In this document: positions 35,812 to 47,599 of the stretch, piece after piece
Numbering within the stretch: position 1 is the stretch's first letter
How the letters are laid out: every line of letters starts with the position of its first letter
Made by a program: the position numbers and the translations under genes
The notes under the pieces: generated by a model
Told to the model about the DNA's origin: nothing
The model's input: the letters and a program-made list of their open reading frames with translations, nothing else
The model's database searches: none
Assembly: GCA_005406025.1 (NCBI GenBank)
Contig: BGZK01001335.1
Location: 62,001-126,000 of the forward strand
DNA length: 64,000 nt
Origin: Eumeta japonica
Taxonomy: Eukaryota; Arthropoda; Insecta; Lepidoptera; Psychidae
Reading direction: 5' to 3'

Positions 35812-36070
35812 ATTAAGACCGGGACCAGAAACAAAGCGAAAAAGAAATTAGGATCAAACACGAGAGCGGTACCGGTAATCCTATCGATTCCAATCCCGGT
35901 ACCCGTTATGAGTTTGAGAACGAAAGTAGACCCGAGATCTGTTTCGACTCCAACATCAGAATACAATAGTTATTGAAAGCAGAAACAACAACGGGATTTG
36001 GACTAACAGCGAACTTGAGTGATATAAGAGACAAGGATTTAAGTCTACGTCCAAAAAAACCAAACCACGG
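35812..36070. repeat. Dispersed degenerate minisatellite copy
   Basis: Long tract of units such as GACCGGGACCAGAAAC, AGAGCGGTACCGG, AATCCCGGTACCCG and GACCCGAGATCTG, followed by the flank CACGGGCAAATTC. It is among the longest copies in the window. Confidence 0.6.
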
Positions 36071-36334
36071 GCAAATTCAAATAATGAAATAAAAAATATG
36101 CAATGAATTTTAATTTTGGTTTATGTAAAAAATGCGTTGGTGACAACTAAATAAGGTTTATGATTATAAAACGCAAACTTATATGTATTTCTTCTTTACG
36201 TACCATCGAGTTAGCATCGAACTATTAGAATGTTTGAGGAAAGAAATGCTACTTACGAATTTATATCCAATTATGCGAAAAAGAGTTACGAATTACACTG
36301 GATGTACTTTTATGTACTAAATAAGAAAATGAAC

Positions 36335-36420
36335 ATAGAATCAAGATCGGAAACGAAAACAGTAATAGAGATCAAAGTGAGGATCGAAAATTAAATCGGA
36401 AACGAAACTAGTTTGGATTG
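36335..36420. repeat. Dispersed degenerate minisatellite copy
   Basis: AATCAAGATCGGAAACG, GAGATCAAAGTGAGGATCG and TAAATCGGAAACGAAAC in succession. Confidence 0.6.
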
Positions 36421-36689
36421 TTGAGAAAAGCTGAATCAATTTATTTACTAAAAATTGACTTAATGTATAAATTCTAGTGGGTGGGAAGTGGAAGTTAGTA
36501 TCTGTAACGTCATAAGAGTTATAAAAGACAATTTAGATACGTCATTAATTATAACTACTTCAAGTATAATTTTCTATATTACAGATAAACGTCCGTAGAA
36601 AGCTCTAGGATACAGAATTATGCTAAAGAATCTGATAAGCTTTTCGTTTTTCCGTCTCCCACAATAGGACAATAGAAATTGTCGCTAAA

Positions 36690-37070
36690 ATATAGCCCCC
36701 CAAACAATCCCATTAATAATACAAACCAAACGGAAAGCGACGCAAACGATAGCCGCGAAAGATCGCATCTATTATACAAAGGTTTAAATCGCGTAATACC
36801 GAAACGGATTTGTGTAGACGAGGATTCCTGAAATCTTATTTACGATTTTCAGTAAATGGGCAGATTCCAGCGAGACGAGACGCGGCCGAGGACGCTGCGG
36901 TGCTTAGCGGCACGTAGGCCTTAATTGTCGCGGCTGTGAGGATTTCTTCGGCTTCACTAATGGAGGGCTCGCTTTTAAATGTTCCATTAATAAAGGACAA
37001 TCGATTCGTGTACCATTTATTGATTTTTGTCGCTTCACAGTCGGGCTGCACTCACCGATAATCTTTTTCT
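36690..37070. other. Unique, moderately GC-rich non-coding block
   Basis: A sequence unlike its AT-rich surroundings with no coding frame that I recognise. The two overlapping minus-strand open frames look accidental. It is a candidate regulatory element by composition only. Confidence 0.3.
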
Positions 37071-37449
37071 TATACAGAGAGAGGCTTGAGACACTGAGCA
37101 TTTGAACCTCTTATTGGTTAAAAGAGGAAAAGTACGTACTTTGTAATTAAGAGATCTTTACTAGGTTGGATCTGTTGTCTACTATATAGATTATATATTC
37201 ATATGATATACATTATTTAACATTTAAAATAATATTTCTGGTAATATGAATATTTTATCGTCCATAAAATTGTGATTAACAATTATTCTTTTCGAATGTA
37301 CTAGCTTTACTCAAGTGACTTCAGCCGTGTGAATTGGCGTAAATTTCTTTTATTTTTTTTAGTCTTTATTATAAGTCATGAAAATATAAAAAAAAAAACA
37401 TAGAAACTCAGTGTACATGATTGCATATCACATGAAGAGATTGGGAGCG

Positions 37450-37737
37450 CATCTGTCGGTTGTTTTTAACAGTATTTACGCCCTGTTGGACGTAACTGTC
37501 TGCATTTTCCTGAGGATGTGCCTAGTTGGCTTGAAACCTACGTAGAAATAACAATATAACTATTAGAGGAATAAAATAAATAAACAATAAACACTTGCTT
37601 AGGTGTTTGATATCTTTCAATCCTCTCGAATCAGTATTCAATTCTTTGGATAGAGATTCGTAATGAAAGAATAGATTCGAAAGTCAGCGATGGGTTGCAT
37701 GCTGCATGTTAAAACATGTTGCAGGCAAGCCTCTAGT
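37450..37737 (+). mobile_element. Penelope-like element 3' tail (copy 3)
   Basis: Matches the 3' untranslated part of the other two copies: TGTCGGTTGTTTTTAACA, CCTGAGGATGTGCCT, AAACACTTGCTTAGGTGTTT and GGGTTGCATGCTGCATGTTA in the same order. All coding sequence is gone. It is more diverged than the other two. Confidence 0.85.
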
Positions 37738-37739
37738 CC

Positions 37740-37785
37740 AACCCAAAACGTCTAATTTTGGTCTCGCTCTCGCTTTCGATTCATG
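37740..37785. repeat. Short minisatellite-like tract
   Basis: TTTTGGTCTCGCTCTCGCTT followed by TCGATTCATG, pyrimidine form of the dispersed family, directly after the third Penelope tail. Confidence 0.4.
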
Positions 37786-37874
37786 TTCCACATTTTATTC
37801 AATGTATTGCAAATATCCCATTTTTAAGGGTTTTTCTATTAGAATGCAGGAACTCTAAACATTTCTGGGAAGTA

Positions 37875-37904
37875 AAGCACTAAAGCTAAATAGCTTTAGT
37901 GCTT
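37875..37904. repeat. Perfect palindrome, 14-bp arms, 2-nt centre
   Basis: AAGCACTAAAGCTA, AA, TAGCTTTAGTGCTT. It lies only 12 bases before the larger palindrome at 37917. Confidence 0.85.
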
Positions 37905-37916
37905 GTTCTGTTGTAG

Positions 37917-37984
37917 GAGCTTGTTCGACTACATTTCGCGCTATACATAAATATGTATAGCGCGAAATGTAGTCGAACAAGCTC
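37917..37984. repeat. Perfect palindrome, 33-bp arms, 2-nt centre
   Basis: Left arm 37917-37949 begins GAGCTTGTTCGACTACATTT; the right arm 37952-37984 is its exact reverse complement and the centre is AA. There is no TIR-like or repeat-family sequence in it. It encodes nothing. Confidence 0.92.
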
Positions 37985-40491
37985 ATCCAGTGAGAATCAC
38001 ATCGTGATGGGCTTAGCTGTTCCGAAGACACTGTACAAAATTTTACTCCCATAAAATGTGAAAAGCAAAACCCCTGAAACACATTATTATTAATCTATAA
38101 TGCGTAGCTACAATTCTAATTTTTGAGTTCTAACCTTTAAAAAAACCGATACTCTCTAGCCCTCTCCCTCCTCATTCCTCGCCATTTTAAAAGAGGTAAA
38201 TTCCAAAAACCTAAAGCACGTCATTACTTATTTACGTTTAGTACCCGTAAGTCATTTTTTATGTTTCAAACTTTTAAGAATAATGATTTGTATATAAATT
38301 TCCTCTCTATTTCCCACATTCAAATTTAAAATGTTGATGGATCAATCAGTTAGCTAATCAGTGTAAACGATTTTATAGGTTAAGATTTATTTCTTAAGTT
38401 TATTATATTAATATCAATTTAAAGAATAGTTCCCTAACCAAAGCTGTCCATACGTCTGTCTGTTTATCTGTTGGATAAATTCATATTGGGTAAATATCAC
38501 GAATTTGATATATTCTGTATAGTATGTAAAAATAAATTAATGGAATGAGAAAAGATATTTTTGATTTAGGTCATAGAATTTATAAACATACTTGTCACAG
38601 TTTTCGTAAAACTATGTCTAATTCAAACTTTACCTCCTTTATATTGGCTATAAGGTAATACAAATATTCTATTTCGTTATCGAAGACTTATAGAATATTA
38701 AATTATGCTTGACAGATATTGAAGTAGTTTTCGATCTACAAATACAATTTTTAATGCAATTAATTGAAAATTGTCCACTATTTGACCTTGACAATTCTTT
38801 GCATAAAAATAAATTTAAACAACTTTTTTTGATGGATTTTAAATTTTACGAGTGATATGCAATCTTACGATATTAAAATTTGTTTTTAACGATCGAATTG
38901 TAAAATCGTAGTCTTAAAGACAAAGTTTTTAAGAGTGTTGTCTTTGAATCAGAAGGTGCTGAATCCGACCGTGACCTCAAATCGAGGAAAGAATAACTTT
39001 CAAGTTGATTATCTGTCATTCTTCGGAGAGCACGTTAAGCCTCTTTGCCATCACATTCGTAACAACATCGTTAGTAGCTCTCGAAATGCACTGGACCAGC
39101 GCGGTCTTAAGAGTTACCTCATTGAGCTTATTGAGTTACCTCCTCGAACTGAAAAGGAAAAATTGTGAAAGGACATGTCTCGGCAATGGGGCGATTACTT
39201 AAGAGTATACACGAACTTTCATGTATGCCCAAATGGTCATCAGAACTTAACACAACGACCGTCTTAGGCCAACCGCCCCTTTTTATTGTTGTAATGCTTT
39301 GCTCATTCACATGTGCAAAAATCGTATTACTCGATATTTTATTTTCGTATGTTGGCTGAATAACTCGCAGCCAGCGATGACAATAAACTATAGAAACAAT
39401 CCCCTTATTAACTGAGGAAAATACGTGATCGAGATATCTAGGCCTTTAATTTATTCCTTTTATTCGTGTTCTCAGACAGTCTGGCGAGAGTCGCAAGATT
39501 CTAGACTAGACGAACGCAAATTATACCGTAACAATTTTTTTTATCTGCATGAATGTAGGAATAACGCGTATTGATTTCTACAAATTTAAAATTTTTGTTA
39601 GGTTACGCCATAAGACATACGTATTTCCTAAATTTTAAGTCTCTTTCGTTCGTGTTAATATGGTTAATTATATATATCTGAATTTATTTTAAGTAACCGT
39701 TATCACGATAATATATCAAGAAGGACGCATTATGCTATTAACTAGATATCTGCCCGCGGCGTCCCTGACGTGGACATAAACTGAATTACTATATTTTGTA
39801 TTTCGATCGATTTTACGGCCAATCCTAACCCCAATTAGGCTCTCGATACTGAACGATACCAAATTCCGATCTTGGTTGCACTTTTAATTCTGAGGTCTAA
39901 CCCACACTCGATTTCGGTCTTGGTCCCGCTATCAATTTAGATCATGATCCCGCTTTAAGTATTGCTTGGCGTGCTACTTTTAATTACGATTCCACTACCG
40001 TTCGCCATTCTAATTTAGATAATGCTTAGGGCAGATTCTAGTATCAAAATCAAGTGTAAGCTATATTATTTGGCGTGAGTCACGGGGCTAGGTCCAGAAT
40101 ATCTAGTCCGCGAGATTCTGCCAATAAAGAAAATAAAACAAGGAAAATAGAGTGACAAAGGTATAATGTAAGTAAGCAAAAAGGATGGTGGTCGTAGGTA
40201 CAAACGGAACCGGCCCAATGAAATATCAATGTGGCATAAAAATTATGGTGATGGTTGATAATAGAAACAGATAAAAAAAAAATCAATATGTAACACTTAA
40301 AAATTTACATAAATAATTTATATAATAGTAGAAGTTAATATAAAAGAAGAAAAATATTCAATTTCCGTGTTAGAGAAAATAGTTTCATCATTTATTTTGC
40401 TATACAAAATAATTAATTTTGGTAGTGAACTGGAATGGACCCAGTAAGGTAGGTAGCTCGATGGGTGAATCCTTTCACCCAGTATATTGTC
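37985..40491. other. Intergenic; no gene recognised
   Basis: AT-rich with a less AT-rich block at about 38940-39310 whose several overlapping open frames have no recognisable product. A minisatellite copy lies at 39815-40015, preceded by the CTGCCCGCGGCGTCC flank near 39752. Confidence 0.5.
39750..40015. repeat. Dispersed degenerate minisatellite copy with CCCGCGG flank
   Basis: ACTAGATATCTGCCCGCGG starts the flank; the tract holds TTTCGGTCTTGGTCCCGCT, GATCATGATCCCGCTTTAAG and CGATTCCACTACCG. This copy shows best that the tract has a recurrent flank, here CCCGCGG near an ACTAG. Confidence 0.6.
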
Positions 40492-40577
40492 CAATTCTCA
40501 TAGGCTCATCGTTGACTTCATTGTTGGTAGTAAGGTTACTACCAACAATGAAGTCAACGATGAGCCTATGAGAATTG
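40492..40577. repeat. Perfect palindrome, 42-bp arms, 2-nt centre
   Basis: Left arm 40492-40533 begins CAATTCTCATAGGCTCATCG; the centre is GG; the right arm 40536-40577 is its exact reverse complement. It is the longest perfect palindrome in the window. A smaller TGGGTGAA/TTCACCCA inverted repeat lies about 20 bases upstream. Confidence 0.93.
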
Positions 40578-41127
40578 TGTGTGTTGAGTGTGTGTTGTGT
40601 ATTGAATGAGAAATGTTGAGGTCAACACTAACTGAATTAGAGCGTCAATTCAAAATCGTTGTCGAAGATCAGTGGACATGTAATAAAGTATCAACATTTT
40701 ACGTACAAATTTTATTCAAGATACTTATTATATACAGCACCTGAATTTTTCATTGTCATTCTTGCCTTTCTAGTATTTGTATTACCGAAAATTATTCACA
40801 AAGATAAGGTTTAAAATAAATATTCAGATATTTTACCAAAAAAGTTGCATTCCTAGCGTACAAAAAAAGGTTGTTAGAGGAATGTAACAAATGGGTGATA
40901 ATTAAATATTTATTAAAAATATATATATAATATATGAGTAAAATAGACGGTCCATTATGTACAACGTTACATATTTGAGGAAAATGAAACATCTTCGGCG
41001 ATACATCGTGGAAATCTAGAGAGGAAAGCTTACGTCCAGCAATGGATGTTCATGGCTGAATAGCACTCCATGAGTAAAAGAATTCTTAGATTTATTTGAT
41101 ATATATATGTATATATATATATAAATG

Positions 41128-41188
41128 AACAGCACTATTTTTTCCGCTATAGGGTTCTTTATAACGGAATAAATGGAATAGTGCTGTT
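41128..41188. repeat. Imperfect hairpin in AT-repeat context
   Basis: AACAGCACTATTTTTTCCGC in the left arm pairs with GGAATAGTGCTGTT in the right arm, with a few unpaired bases and a loop around GGGTTCT. The arms continue outward as complementary AT repeats. It could be a small MITE or a pre-miRNA-like fold; no mature sequence is recognised. Confidence 0.6.
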
Positions 41189-41424
41189 AATATATATAAA
41201 AATTATATATGAAAATAGCATTGTCCAAAACAGTTCAAAGGATTTCAATAATAGTTAGGTATAAGAGATTTCGGGAAAAATATCTATCTAGCTAGATCTC
41301 CTAAGTAGGAAAATTAGATTTCTAGAAGTATTCACAAGCATTTCATGATTATCTATAATCTAACATGAGAATACTTACATATATAATTATATACATGTTA
41401 GAACCTTTCTGGGCGTACGTTGGC

Positions 41425-41498
41425 GATCAAGTTGAAAATATCTTTAGAAGATTGGACTAGCCCTAGTCTAATCATCTAACAATACTTTCAACTTGATC
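41425..41498. repeat. Diverged palindrome, 36-bp arms (31/36), 2-nt centre
   Basis: GATCAAGTTGAAAATATC... on the left and ...TACTTTCAACTTGATC on the right match at 31 of 36 positions around a CC centre. It has the same head-to-head geometry as the perfect palindromes at 37917 and 40492 but is older by divergence. Confidence 0.88.
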
Positions 41499-41704
41499 CG
41501 TAAGAAAACAAAACACATTTGTCGAGCCGCGATTATGTTTAGTACCGTGAATTTGACGTGACCCAAGTGAAAACTACATCGTTGCGCCTTTAAAGCGTGG
41601 TGTTAATGCCGACAGGCCTTGTAATATTAGCTTACAAAAATATAATTAATTAGCTTTCGCTCGCGACTCCTCGCACGTGGATATAAAATGGGTTCTTTCA
41701 TTCT

Positions 41705-41850
41705 TGATATCGACCAATCACGCTGCAACTATGATTCCGATTTCTGTCTTGCTCTCGATTTTGGTCCCTGTGCGGTACTTGATTCTGATCTCCATATAGA
41801 TACCGGTTCTGTATTTGCTACGTTCACGTGAACGAAGTCGTGGGCAAAAA
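41705..41850. repeat. Dispersed degenerate minisatellite copy
   Basis: GATATCGACCAATCACG, TATGATTCCGATTTCTGTC, CTCGATTTTGGTCCCTG and AGATACCGGTTCTG in series, followed by CGTGGGCAAAAAG. Confidence 0.55.
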
Positions 41851-42789
41851 GTTACTGGAATTCTATTATAAGCTCCCATTTACAAAGAACTTAAATTACA
41901 CCCCAAAATAAATGCCTTTTTCCTATAACATCCCAAAAAACCTCAGTAGTGATACATTAATTCTTAGGTTTATTTTCATGTCCTAAGGAGTTGTTAAAGC
42001 TCTAAATACATGTTCGCTTATTTATTTTTACAAGTACTCCTAGAAAGTATTAAGTCGAAATGTTAGTCTAGTATTGAAACTTTGAAACCCCATTTTACCT
42101 CTTTTAAGGGTTGAATTTTAAAATTTCCTTCATTATTCTGTGTTTTAGTCTTAAATGAAAGCTCTGTGTAAAATTTCAGCTTTGTAATTTCAAGGACTTG
42201 AGCTGGGCTTTGATTAATTCTTGAGTCAGTTTGTCAGAACCTTTTTTGGAATATATAGAGATAAATATATAAACATATACATATAAAATAAAAATATTAG
42301 GTAACTGATAGCTAACAACAAAGAAAAATAGGGATGTGGATCGTGAATATCATCATTATCCATTTTAAGCGTACATAAATTTCTTGGAACTTTTTACAAA
42401 CAGCGCTTAACCCCATCAAAAAAGTTTTAATTGGGATAATTATTATCACTTAGTCGGCCGGCTGTACGATCAGTGCGCCTATTAAGAACTTATCCTTTTA
42501 TAGATTTTCTACAATAAAGTAGTCTATTTAGTTTGAGACCAGGACGAGGAGATGTAACATAAAACTGCTGACGTAAATCGAAGGCGTCAATCAGACTCCT
42601 GACAATTTTGTAGAATTAGCATTGTTTGATTACTTGTTTGCTAACGAGGATGTTTTTTTAATAAAAAAGCGCGTGAAGACGTTATCTGCATTTTTGTTTT
42701 GATAACTAGTTTCTCTTCAAACATTGATAGAAGACATCGCTGCAGCTCATTTGATTTTTCATTATGTTGTGTCTGGTTTCATCACCCTA

Positions 42790-42915
42790 CTGATGAGGCT
42801 TGCTCTTCTATCTTCTTCTTCTTTCTTCTATCTATCTTCTAACTTAAACCCTTTTAATTGAGACAAGGGCTCGAACCTCAACCTATCTACGCTGTTCCAG
42901 TGCAGGTTGGGTTTT
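42790..42915 (-). repeat. Interspersed repeat tail with pyrimidine-rich simple repeat
   Basis: Read on the minus strand it runs CCTGCACTGGAACAGCGTAG, GAGGTTCGAGCCCTTG and AAAAGGGTTTAAGTTAG, then an AGATAGA/AGAAGA simple tail. The order resembles a common lepidopteran LINE/SINE 3' end with an ACTGGAGCAGCGTGG core. The assignment is from memory and modest. Confidence 0.45.
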
Positions 42916-43635
42916 GATAACGACCAATATCACCATGAGATGGGTTCTCGGGCATACCAAAAAAAATAATTAAAATGTATTTCAAGTTCATAGAAACGCA
43001 ACGTAAGTCATTCCCTTAGATGAGTCTGTGCCATTGAAAATAGAAATAAAAAAGCAGTGTTTAATTTCGGATGTCTTTAATTCGGTTTACTGTAAATGTA
43101 TACACATACAAAAAGAAAGACAAATAAAAAAATCATTGGAAGAAAGACGAGTTTCGGTTCACATTATTGTCATGGATATGTGTCGTTGCTTGAAAACAAC
43201 TTTAGACCATTCATAAAAAAAGGAACGTAAAACGTGTATCTTGTACTATAAACAATTGGCCATTATTGGACCGTCCGTAAATGTTAAAATTGAAATTTTA
43301 TTAATATAAAATAATAAAATCTCAATTTTTAAATATTTCATTTAAAAAGCAATATATTATGAATACAATGAGTTATATCACTGGATAAAATTATGACTGA
43401 CTTCATGAATTGAATTAGGTGTGATAAGTGCATAATTAATGTAATGACTATGTGCACTAGGGAAGATTTAATTGTTTTAGTACGAAATTAATTATAGGTT
43501 TATTTATAATTAATTAGGTGAGATGTGAGTTTAGTGCTTGAGATTACTGACTTTTTAGGTACAATGGTTGACTTATTTGGTTGATTAATTGATATTCATT
43601 GGTAGGTGATTTTATTTTGTTGATTATTTTGATTT
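42916..43635. other. Intergenic; nothing recognised
   Basis: AT-rich. The open frame at 43028-43216 has no recognisable product. Confidence 0.5.
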
Positions 43636-43639
43636 AAAA

Positions 43640-44700
43640 TATTTACTGCTTTTAAAAGTATTCTCCATTACATTTTACACACTTTTTTATTCGTTCAAAC
43701 TATTTTTGAAAAGATGAGAACTATTGGTGTGAGGGCATGTTTTGCATGTGCTGGTTGAAGCTATCATGGTCTTCGTAAATGTAAAACCTCTCATCAAATC
43801 TTTGATTTTTGCAAAAATAAAGAAATCGCATTGTGTTAAATCTGGATTAAATGCAAGATAAGTCACGAACTTCAAAGTCAAAAAAGACATTATCTTATTG
43901 GCGGTGTGCGGCGAAGCATTGTCATAGTGCAATAGGATGCGACTTCTTGTTTGTTTTTCCTTAACTTTTTCTAAGACAGTGGGAAAACATATAGTGGTGT
44001 ACCACTCAGATTTAACTGTTTTTTGTATTACAAGTGGGATCGTACAGACAGGATCTGTCTTGGAGAAAAAAAAAACGCAATCATTTTTTTGTTTACGCTT
44101 CTCGCCTGGTTCAGTTTGATTGATTTGCTATCGCCTTCGAACGCCCATATAGAAGACTGTCGCTTTTTTCCAGCATATAACAGTATATCCATCTTTCATC
44201 TCTTGTTGCTATGTCATACACGGAATTTGAACATCTATGATCGTACTTTACATTTTTTACATCAATCAACTCGGATCCGTTTATGTTCGGGGGTGAATTC
44301 ATGAGGAATTCAATAACAACGAAGTTTTCTAACTTTTTAATGTTAAAGTAAGATTTTTTAAATTTGATTTACACATATTTCCAAATGTCCTCGAATCTTC
44401 TCATAACGATACGCCGGTTTTCTTAAATTAATTGCCTGACAGTAGCTACGTTTTGCTGAGTGATCACAGTTGAGAGCCGACCTTTACGAATTTCATAATG
44501 GATGCATACCATCACCCTACTGTCCTCAAATAAGGTGCTGCCCTCTCAAAGGCATTGTTAAAACGAGCAAGTGCAGTCTTATGGAAACAATGAACTTTAA
44601 AAATCATAAAAATCATCGCCTTAAAATCTTTTCACATTAATTCCATTTTTGCTCCGGACGACGAACGTCAAAATTGTGTTAAAAACATTTGACACGCGAC
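43640..44700 (-). pseudogene. mariner-family transposase, degenerate, near full length
   Basis: Read on the minus strand. N-terminal part: GRLSTVITQQNVATVRQLI near 44480 with a stop next to it and ENRRIVMRRFEDIWKYV after it, the helix-turn-helix region. Catalytic part: ATRDERWIYCY near 44220 (first Asp), KSEWYTTICFPTVLEKV near 43985, LLHYDNASPHTAN near 43915 (second Asp) and NPDLTQCDFFIFAKIKDLMR near 43840 (third Asp; family consensus SPDLAPCDFFLF). It ends KCVKCNGEYF and a stop near 43660. Many stops and shifts; terminal inverted repeats were not identified. Confidence 0.82.
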
Positions 44701-47110
44701 TTTCCGCTCAAAAATATTTTAACCAAAAATGAGTTTATTGAGTTTTAAAAAATAACACTCTAAATTCAAATATTTATGAACGGCCAGAAGTGCAGAACTT
44801 GCAGTATGCAATACGTATATGATCGTGCGTACGAAATTTATTTGTTTTGAGATTATTATTTTCTTGGATATTATTTGTCTTATGTGGGACTTGAGTTAAC
44901 ACCTGATGATACTGATATTTGCTGAATCATTGTTTGACTTGACTATAATATAGGTCGTTTAGTACTGAACTTTTATGTCGATGGAATCAGCATTAAAAGC
45001 GATTATTCTGAGATGCTTAAGAAGCCTCGAGTTTACCACTTCAAGCTGTAAAAACATATTCTATGAAATAGAAGTTCTAGGAAACTCAGAGAACTAAATA
45101 ATTTTCTTTTTTGTAATTTACATAAAGCATATGCATATCATATCAATTGTTTGCATTTTACTATTATACGGGTTGAAGGGGCTTCACGGTGTCGAATAAA
45201 ATAATTTAATCGGCCGCGCAAAAGTGTGTCGCCTTAACCCCAAACTCAATAGAGAGCTAGAGTGCGGTTGCTTTGCTGTGCCTTGTTGAGGCAGAGACCA
45301 GTGGGGACACATCGTAGCACTAACGCGGGAAGAGAGTTCACAGCACTATTTTCGTGGAACGTGAAAAGCTCGCGATACGTGACATTCGCCCGTGGAATTT
45401 TCGCGACAAACCGATGAAAGTCCAGAGGTTCAGGTCTTGAACCCAGGGGAACTACTAATTCAAATTTAGACTGTTTCACGTTAAACAATTTTACTAAGTA
45501 TATTGATTAAATGATCTACACGTGATAGAACAAACATGTATAATCAGACAGTAGATATACATGTAGGCCCTATAGGTTTCTGTTCCTACAATTGCGATAC
45601 AATTTCCAGAATCGACAGCCTAAGGTACTCTTCAAGGCAAGGAATGACTGGTTTAATTGAACCTAAGTTAAAATCTCATTGGTTAATTCATTTGTGATCA
45701 GAACTGAACTTGATACCTTCAGGTTCCGAGACGCTATTCTTAACCACTAAGTCATTAATCACCGTTGTTCTGTGATATGTTTGTTGACACCTGTTTATGT
45801 ATGTATTGAAGAATTGTACTCCAAATTAGATCTGATTAGAGTTTTGAAAAGAAATCTGAAATATGTAGAGAATTCGCTTTAAATTCAGCATGAAATAGAT
45901 ATAAGTTTATTTCATGTCCATGCTGGCCAAGCTGCGAGTATAAGCGTGTTTATTATTAAGACAGAAAAGCGGAAATGACAACAGAAATATTGAGTTTTAT
46001 GTAAATACGAGTGGAGCCGGAGGCGGTCGTTGGTTATTTAGAAAAGATAGTATGATTAGATGTAAAGCTTGATAGAAGAGATGGATTAGATATCATTAAG
46101 TTTTGCCCTGGTTCTTCATTCGCTTTGCATGTGCTTTACCTATACATATTATAATAAATAATCCAACATTATAAATTTCAGTTACTAACTTAGAAGTTGT
46201 AGCTTATTTTCTCCTCGCACTACCAATGTTACACGTGATAGCTAGATTTATTATGTAAAAGCTTCGTCTAATTTAGTAGATATAATGATTAGTCACATGT
46301 CTGGAAGCTACATATATTATTTAATTGTAATGCGTACATAAATTAATTTATTTGTTAATACATAATATTTATTAAATATATTTGTATTAATATCCAATGA
46401 AATTCAAAAAAATATTTTATTTAAATTGTCAAACTTAAACTGCAGCACTATATGCACGCAAATTACGTTTGTTGTAGAAAAGTGAGAGTGAAATTTTAAA
46501 ACGTCAGATAATTCATACGAATTCTCTTTAAAATTTTCACAACATTAAATTGCCTATTTAAAAATTAGAATGTCTGTACTGGGTTCACTGGCATATCCTA
46601 GACTGCGGATGGAATAGAGCATATTTAGATTACGTTGGAGTCATATTCGCATGAGCACAGCTTCCACAGATCATAATTAGGTTTGTTGTGTTCTGACCAT
46701 TTTAGGAGATGCTCTTTTATGTGACATACAAGAAGATGAATGCGCAATTCATTGTACAAAGAAGTGATTGATCGATAACGTCGCAAATATTTTCTGATAT
46801 AATTACCCGCCAAAAAATACGTTTGACGCGTGTACGTACGTACACTCGCACACCCAATTTCTCCTCGTTTGTATAACAAACCAGAAGTAATCTCGTTGTG
46901 TTCGAGTTATCCACGTTAGACTCGAAGCACGGATAAACAACATTTATAAGATGTGTATAGCTGTACTAAACCGTCATTTCTTTTCCTCCATATTTTTAAA
47001 CCCCCAAAAATCCCCAACAATAGCAAGAAGTCTCCCCAAAGATCCATCCCAAATCGAATAACATAAAACGAACGCAGTGATTCCCTCCCACCCCAATTTA
47101 GTTGGCAACA
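44701..47110. other. Intergenic with one SINE-like copy
   Basis: Mostly AT-rich. The block at about 45185-45480 is GC-richer with an 80-codon minus-strand open frame that I do not recognise. A decayed SINE head lies at 45640-45775. No gene was identified. Confidence 0.45.
45640..45775 (-). mobile_element. Decayed tRNA-derived SINE head
   Basis: On the minus strand TGACTTAGTGGTTAAGAATA resembles a polymerase III A-box, and a weak B-box (GGTATCAAGTTC) follows at roughly tRNA spacing. The sequence is diverged, so the call is tentative. Confidence 0.4.
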
Positions 47111-47225
47111 ATAGATGGGGCTTTACGGCCGCGGCCGGGCGGCGGCGCGCGCACTTCATATCGTAAAGGCGGCTCGGGCAGAGGTCGTTGCATCAGATCT
47201 GCAGAATAATCTTTGGCACACACAC
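47111..47225. other. Short GC-rich island
   Basis: GGCCGCGGCCGGGCGGCGGC within about 100 bases of unique sequence, flanked by AT-rich DNA and CA-rich repeats downstream. No coding frame is convincing. Possibly a regulatory island. Confidence 0.3.
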
Positions 47226-47599
47226 GAATACATATTCGCATACATGCACATACTTTTATCTGCGTATCGATACACACACCCTAACACCCTTTACACATAA
47301 TATACACATACTCATTAACACAAATTAACGCGCGTAGGCACGCATGGACATATATCTGATATTTATTCATTGTAAAAAGATAAGATTCTTAGTAATTTAA
47401 TATTGAAGGGTTATATTATTTTAATTTTGTACGAGCTATTTATGTATCTGGAACTGGCCACATAAAGAACAATATTTAAAATTAATTACGACATTTAAAA
47501 GTATAAACCTTTGGCTGTAGAATACAGTTAGTTTCATCTAACTGTTAATTGTTTTACGATTGTGACTTCATTTCAAAAATTTCGCGTCTTTATCACCAT

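Larger units (their letters stand above)
34625..37449. other. Intergenic with minisatellite copies and a GC-rich patch
   Basis: Holds a 15-bp inverted repeat at 35384-35422, minisatellite copies at 35812-36070 and 36335-36420, and a less AT-rich block at about 36690-37070. That block has non-repetitive sequence such as TTGTCGCGGCTGTGAGG and AATAAAGGACAATCGATTCG and looks like constrained non-coding DNA, but this cannot be tested here. No gene was recognised. Confidence 0.45.
40578..42790. other. Intergenic with hairpins and a minisatellite copy
   Basis: Holds (AT)n tracts near 41098-41124, the hairpins at 41128-41188 and 41425-41498, and a minisatellite copy at 41705-41850. No gene was recognised. 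Confidence 0.5.
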
